DNA of 44,757 nt from Bordetella parapertussis (lineage in GTDB: Bacteria > Pseudomonadota > Gammaproteobacteria > Burkholderiales > Burkholderiaceae_B). The notes below the pieces were generated by a model. It was given only the letters and a program-made list of their open reading frames with translations. It made no database searches and had not been told where the DNA came from. Position numbers and translations under genes: made by a program. The stretch lies in the NCBI GenBank assembly GCA_945903445.1, contig CAMDNZ010000024.1, forward strand, positions 1-44,757, given 5' to 3'. Positions 41,190 to 44,757 of this stretch are shown here, one piece after another. Within the stretch, counting starts at the first letter, position 1; each line of letters begins with the position of its first letter.

Positions 41190-43502
41190 TCACAACGCGG
41201 GCGACAGCACCGGATCCTTGGCCTTCACATCCAGCAGCTTCCCCTTTCGGGCGCGCTTGCCGATATACACCGCCAATGCAGGCCCGGCCAGCACGTCTTC
41301 CCAGTCTCGATTCCGATACACGCCTGCAGCCCGCAAGCCCCCTGCTCCCACGGGCACCACTTGCGCCAACGCATCATCGGCATCGAGTTGCATCAACGCC
41401 GTGCCACGGCCACCACCCGATAGCGCCTTAACCTCGTCCAACGCCACCACCAAGCACTTGCGTTTGGCCGACAGCAGCGCCAAATGCGTCGCACCATCGA
41501 ACACCGGCACAGGCCGCAGCAGCCTATCGCTTGCCTCCAGGCTGACGAACTGCTTACCAGCACGCTGCCGGGTCGTCATGTCGCTTACCCGGGTCACGAA
41601 GCCCAGCCCGCGAACCGTCGCCAACACCCATCGCACACTGGCGGGAGCCGCCAACATGTGCACGATTCGTTTACCTGCTTCCAGTTCGATCATGCTGGTC
41701 ACCGGCTGTCCGTCGCCACGCGCCGAAGGCAGCGCACTGATCGCAACGGTATGCACCCGTCCCGAATCCGAGAACGCAATCAACACATCGGTCGTCCGGC
41801 ATTCGAACGATCCATACAGATCGTCGCCCTGCTTGAACGTGAATTGTGCGGCGTCGTGCCCATGGCCTTGACGCGCACGCAGCCACCCCTTTTGCGAAAC
41901 GACCACCGTCACCGGCTCGTCCACCACCTTAGTCTCCAACACCGCACGCTCGGCCGTCTCGATCAAGGTACGACGCTCGTCGCCATAAAGCTTGGCGTCG
42001 GCTTCCATTTCCCGCACGACCAGCCGCTTGAGCGAACTGGGATTGTCGATCAGGTCCTGCAAGCGAATCAGCTCTTCGCGCTTCTCGGTCAGCTCCTGCT
42101 CGATCTTGAATCCTTCAAGACGCGCCAGCTGACGCAGGCGCATTTCCAGAATGTCTTCGGCTTGACGCTCCGACAACTTGAACCGAGCCATCAACGCCGC
42201 CTTGGGCTCATCGGCCTCGCGGATGCACTGAATCACCTCGTCGACATTCAGATAGACAAACTGCCGACCTACCAGCACATGAATGCGGTCGGCCACATTG
42301 GCATGGCGATGACGCGTACGACGCAAGACGGTGTCGGTCCTGAACACCAGCCATTCGGTCAGAATATCGCGTAAGGGCTTTTGACGCGGGCGCGAATCGG
42401 TGCCGATGCACACCAGGTTGATGGGCACGCTGCCTTCCATGCTGGTCTGCGCCAGCAAGGTGTTCACGAAATCGTCGCGGTCGATCTTGCCGGTTTTGGG
42501 CTCGAACACCAGACGTACCGCTGCATCCTTGCCCGACTCGTCGCGCACGGCATCCAGCAGGTTCAGCATGACCGCCTTGGCCTGGTTCTGTTCGGCGCTC
42601 AGCGCTTTCTTGCCCGACTTGATCTTCGGGTTGGTGATCTCTTCGATCTCCTCCAACACCCGCTGGCACGACGCACCGGGCGGCAACTCATGCACCACCA
42701 AACGCCACTGCCCGCGAGCCAGCTCTTCGAACTGCCAACGAGCCCGTGCCTTTAGCGACCCACGCCCCGTGTTGTAGATGGCCGCGATGTCGGCCGCCGA
42801 CGTGATGATCTGACCGCCGCCTGCAAAATCCGGCCCCGGAATCAGCGCATACAGCTCGCTGTTGTCCATGGTGGGACGCTTGAGCAAAGCGATACACGCC
42901 TGCGTGACCTCGCGCAGATTGTGCGACGGAATCTCGGTGGCCATGCCCACGGCGATGCCGGATGCACCATTGAGCAGCATCATCGGCAGTCGTGCAGGCA
43001 GCATCTGCGGCTCTTGCTGGCTGCCGTCGTAGTTCGGGACGAACTCGACCGTGCCCTCGTTCAACTCGTCCAGCAGCAGCCGCGCGATTGGCGTGAGCCT
43101 GGCCTCGGTGTATCGCATGGCCGCGGCGTTGTCGCCATCACGGGATCCGAAGTTGCCATGGCCGTCGATCAGGGGATAGCGCAAGCTGAACGACTGCGCC
43201 ATGCGCACCATGGCATCGTAGGCCGCCTGGTCGCCATGCGGATGGTATTTACCCAGCACATCGCCCACCACACGCGCCGATTTGACGGGTTTGGCCCCGG
43301 CGGCCAGCCCCATGGCTTGCATGGCATACAGAATGCGCCGTTGCACGGGCTTTTGACCGTCGCCCACGTCGGGCAAGGCACGGCCTCGCACCACCGACAA
43401 GGCATAGTCCAGATAAGCCTGTTCGGCGTAATGGCCCAGGGTGATGGCAGCGTCTGCATCGTCGCCGCCCTCGAACAGGCCGGCTTGCACGCGATCATTC
43501 AT
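41190..43502 (-). CDS. parC: DNA topoisomerase IV subunit A
   Basis: 770-residue type IIA topoisomerase subunit that decatenates daughter chromosomes together with ParE. The breakage-reunion domain is intact: LPDVGDGQKPVQRRILYAM, GKYHPHGDQAAYDAMVRMAQ, and the catalytic tyrosine Y131 in AAAMRYTEARL. A coiled-coil region (SERQAEDILEMRLRQLARLE) and a C-terminal beta-pinwheel follow. In the quinolone-determining region the position equivalent to E. coli ParC Ser80 is Gln (Q92) and that of Glu84 is Asp (D96). It starts 16 bp after parE on the same strand. It is ParC, not GyrA, by pairing with ParE and the short C-terminal region. Confidence 0.95.
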   Translation of the reverse strand: MNDRVQAGLFEGGDDADAAITLGHYAEQAYLDYALSVVRGRALPDVGDGQKPVQRRILYAMQAMGLAAGAKPVKSARVVGDVLGKYHPHGDQAAYDAMVRMAQSFSLRYPLIDGHGNFGSRDGDNAAAMRYTEARLTPIARLLLDELNEGTVEFVPNYDGSQQEPQMLPARLPMMLLNGASGIAVGMATEIPSHNLREVTQACIALLKRPTMDNSELYALIPGPDFAGGGQIITSAADIAAIYNTGRGSLKARARWQFEELARGQWRLVVHELPPGASCQRVLEEIEEITNPKIKSGKKALSAEQNQAKAVMLNLLDAVRDESGKDAAVRLVFEPKTGKIDRDDFVNTLLAQTSMEGSVPINLVCIGTDSRPRQKPLRDILTEWLVFRTDTVLRRTRHRHANVADRIHVLVGRQFVYLNVDEVIQCIREADEPKAALMARFKLSERQAEDILEMRLRQLARLEGFKIEQELTEKREELIRLQDLIDNPSSLKRLVVREMEADAKLYGDERRTLIETAERAVLETKVVDEPVTVVVSQKGWLRARQGHGHDAAQFTFKQGDDLYGSFECRTTDVLIAFSDSGRVHTVAISALPSARGDGQPVTSMIELEAGKRIVHMLAAPASVRWVLATVRGLGFVTRVSDMTTRQRAGKQFVSLEASDRLLRPVPVFDGATHLALLSAKRKCLVVALDEVKALSGGGRGTALMQLDADDALAQVVPVGAGGLRAAGVYRNRDWEDVLAGPALAVYIGKRARKGKLLDVKAKDPVLSPAL

Positions 43503-43518
43503 ACAGCACTCTCTAAAT

Positions 43519-44757
43519 TCAGATGTCCAGTTCGGCCAGATCGCCCTTCAGCTCGATCCAGGCACGACGTTGGGCCGATTCGCCCTTACCCATCAGCATG
43601 TCGAACATGCGCGTGGTCTCGTTGGCGTCTAACGCACCGTGGCTGACGGTCAGCAGGCGGCGGGTGTCGGGGTTCATGGTGGTCTCCCACAGTTGCTCGG
43701 CGCTCATTTCGCCCAGGCCCTTGAAGCGGCTGATGCTCAAGCTGCCTTCGCGCACGCCTTCCTTGCGCAGCTTATCCTGCGCGGCCAACAGTTCGCCATT
43801 GTCTAAGCAATAGATCTTGCGCGCCGGACGCTTACCCGACGCCGGCACATCCACGCGAAATAGCGGCGGCTTGGCGACGTACACATGGCCGCGCTCGACC
43901 AGTTTGGGGAAATGACGGTAGAACAACGTCAACAGCAGCACCTGGATGTGCGAACCATCGACGTCGGCGTCGGACAGGATGCAGATACGGCCATAACGCA
44001 AGTTCGAGAAGTCGGGCTCGTCGTTCGGTCCATGCGGATCGACGCCGATGGCCACGGCGATATCGTGAATTTCGGTATTGGCGAACAGGCGGTCGCGTTC
44101 GACCTCCCACGAGTTCAATACCTTGCCGCGCAAGGGCAGCACGGCCTGGAATGCCTTGTCACGGCCCATCTTGGCCGACCCACCGGCCGAGTCGCCCTCG
44201 ACCAAAAATACTTCGGTACGCGTCGGATCGCTGGATTCGCAATCGGTCAGCTTACCGGGCAATACAGCCACACCCGAACTCTTGCGCTTCTCGACTTTCT
44301 GCGCCGATCGCGCACGCGCCTGAGCCTGCCGAATCGCCAACTCGGCAAGTCGGCGGCCATACTCGACGTTCGAATGCAGCCACAGATCCAGGGCGCCTTT
44401 GGAGAAACCGCCCACCAGTCGCACGGCATCGCGGCTATTTAAGCGTTCCTTGATTTGACCCTGAAACTGCGGGTCCAACACCTTGGCCGACAACACGAAG
44501 CTGGCGCGTGCAAAGACATCTTCGGGCAACAGCTTCACGCCCTTGGGCACCAGGCTGTGCAGTTCGGCAAACCCTTTGACCGCGCTGAACAAGCCCTCGC
44601 GCAAGCCCGATTCGTGCGTGCCGCCGGCAGGCGTTGGAATCAAATTGACGTAGGACTCGCGCACCACATGGGTATCTTCGCTCCAGGCGACCACCCACTG
44701 AGCGCCCTCGCCTTCGGCGAAGTTCTCGTGATCGGGAGCGGCATATTCGGCCCCTTC
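43519..44757 (-). CDS. parE: DNA topoisomerase IV subunit B (partial, C-terminal 412 residues)
   Basis: Partial gene: the N-terminal ATPase region lies outside the window. The visible part covers the transducer end (NLIPTPAGGTHESGLREG). The TOPRIM domain follows with EVFLVEGDSAGGSAKMGRD, LPLRGKVLNSWEVERDRLF and the metal-binding DADVDGSHI. The C-terminal region has LSISRFKGLGEMSAEQLWET and MNPDTRRLLTV. The absence of the long GyrB insert in TOPRIM and the pairing with parC support ParE. It supplies ATP-driven strand passage for topoisomerase IV. Confidence 0.95.
   Translation of the reverse strand, partial: EGAEYAAPDHENFAEGEGAQWVVAWSEDTHVVRESYVNLIPTPAGGTHESGLREGLFSAVKGFAELHSLVPKGVKLLPEDVFARASFVLSAKVLDPQFQGQIKERLNSRDAVRLVGGFSKGALDLWLHSNVEYGRRLAELAIRQAQARARSAQKVEKRKSSGVAVLPGKLTDCESSDPTRTEVFLVEGDSAGGSAKMGRDKAFQAVLPLRGKVLNSWEVERDRLFANTEIHDIAVAIGVDPHGPNDEPDFSNLRYGRICILSDADVDGSHIQVLLLTLFYRHFPKLVERGHVYVAKPPLFRVDVPASGKRPARKIYCLDNGELLAAQDKLRKEGVREGSLSISRFKGLGEMSAEQLWETTMNPDTRRLLTVSHGALDANETTRMFDMLMGKGESAQRRAWIELKGDLAELDI

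Noticed and set aside
41100..41190. tRNA-like sequence (GGGGGTTCAAATCC) on the minus strand between parC and the ect promoter
   Set aside because: The T stem pairs only 2-3 bp, no D-arm motif is present, and the apparent anticodon loop has 9 nt. At most it is a relic of an attachment-site-like tRNA end.

Overview
The window is a high-GC bacterial chromosome segment, most likely from the Alcaligenaceae (Bordetella/Achromobacter-like Betaproteobacteria). The basis is gene content and order: hflC-hflK-hflX-hfq-hisC-der-bamB-yfgM-hisS-ispG-rodZ-rlmN-ndk in one direction, the protein sequences themselves, and an ectRABCD cluster close to the Bordetella type. The family is inferred from recognised protein families; no search was run. 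Every gene except valS is on the minus strand.

Layout from left to right. (1) 1-12.5 kb: a compact housekeeping block covering membrane-protease control (hflC partial, hflK), ribosome-rescue GTPase hflX, RNA chaperone hfq, hisC, der, outer-membrane assembly (bamB), yfgM, hisS, ispG, a short RodZ-like protein, rlmN and ndk. (2) 12.6-15.5 kb: valS on the plus strand, ended by a strong hairpin. (3) 15.6-17.75 kb: a gene-poor accessory patch with a small AT-rich secreted protein, a diverged fragment copy of trmD, unassignable degenerate sequence, and the C-terminal remnant of a DUF808/YedI-type membrane protein. (4) 17.8-22.7 kb: rpsP-rimM-trmD (rplS is not in its usual place after trmD), then a TusA-like gene and alaS. 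(5) 22.75-32.0 kb: an eight-gene type IVb pilus operon of the IncI1/R64 thin-pilus type, transcribed pilL-N-O-P-Q-R-S-V. It has no pilM, pilT or pilU and no shufflon recombinase; its pilO reading frame is split, and its pilV tip protein has one fixed C-terminus. (6) 32.2-36.9 kb: a UgpB-like binding protein coupled to dadA, a 2Fe-2S/flavin reductase and a MOSC protein. (7) 37.0-40.9 kb: the ectoine/hydroxyectoine cluster ectR-A-B-C-D, in which ectA carries an in-frame TAA and a terminator-like hairpin separates ectA from ectB. (8) 41.2-44.76 kb: parC and the 3' part of parE.

The pilus proteins form a coherent set: lipoprotein PilL with VirB9-like and TcpQ-like parts, secretin PilN, inner-membrane PilO and PilR, PilP, ATPase PilQ, major pilin PilS and tip pilin PilV. 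No prepilin peptidase is encoded nearby, so one would have to come from elsewhere in the genome. For ectoine, EctB makes diaminobutyrate, EctA should acetylate it, EctC cyclises it and EctD hydroxylates it. As written here the EctA step is broken, while ectB, ectC and ectD are intact.

The items most worth checking are the ectA nonsense codon, the pilO frameshift, the VirB9-TcpQ architecture of PilL, the six-residue repeat stalk of PilV, the 23-bp repeat array before pilS, and the small secreted protein with a weak resemblance to AB5-toxin B subunits.
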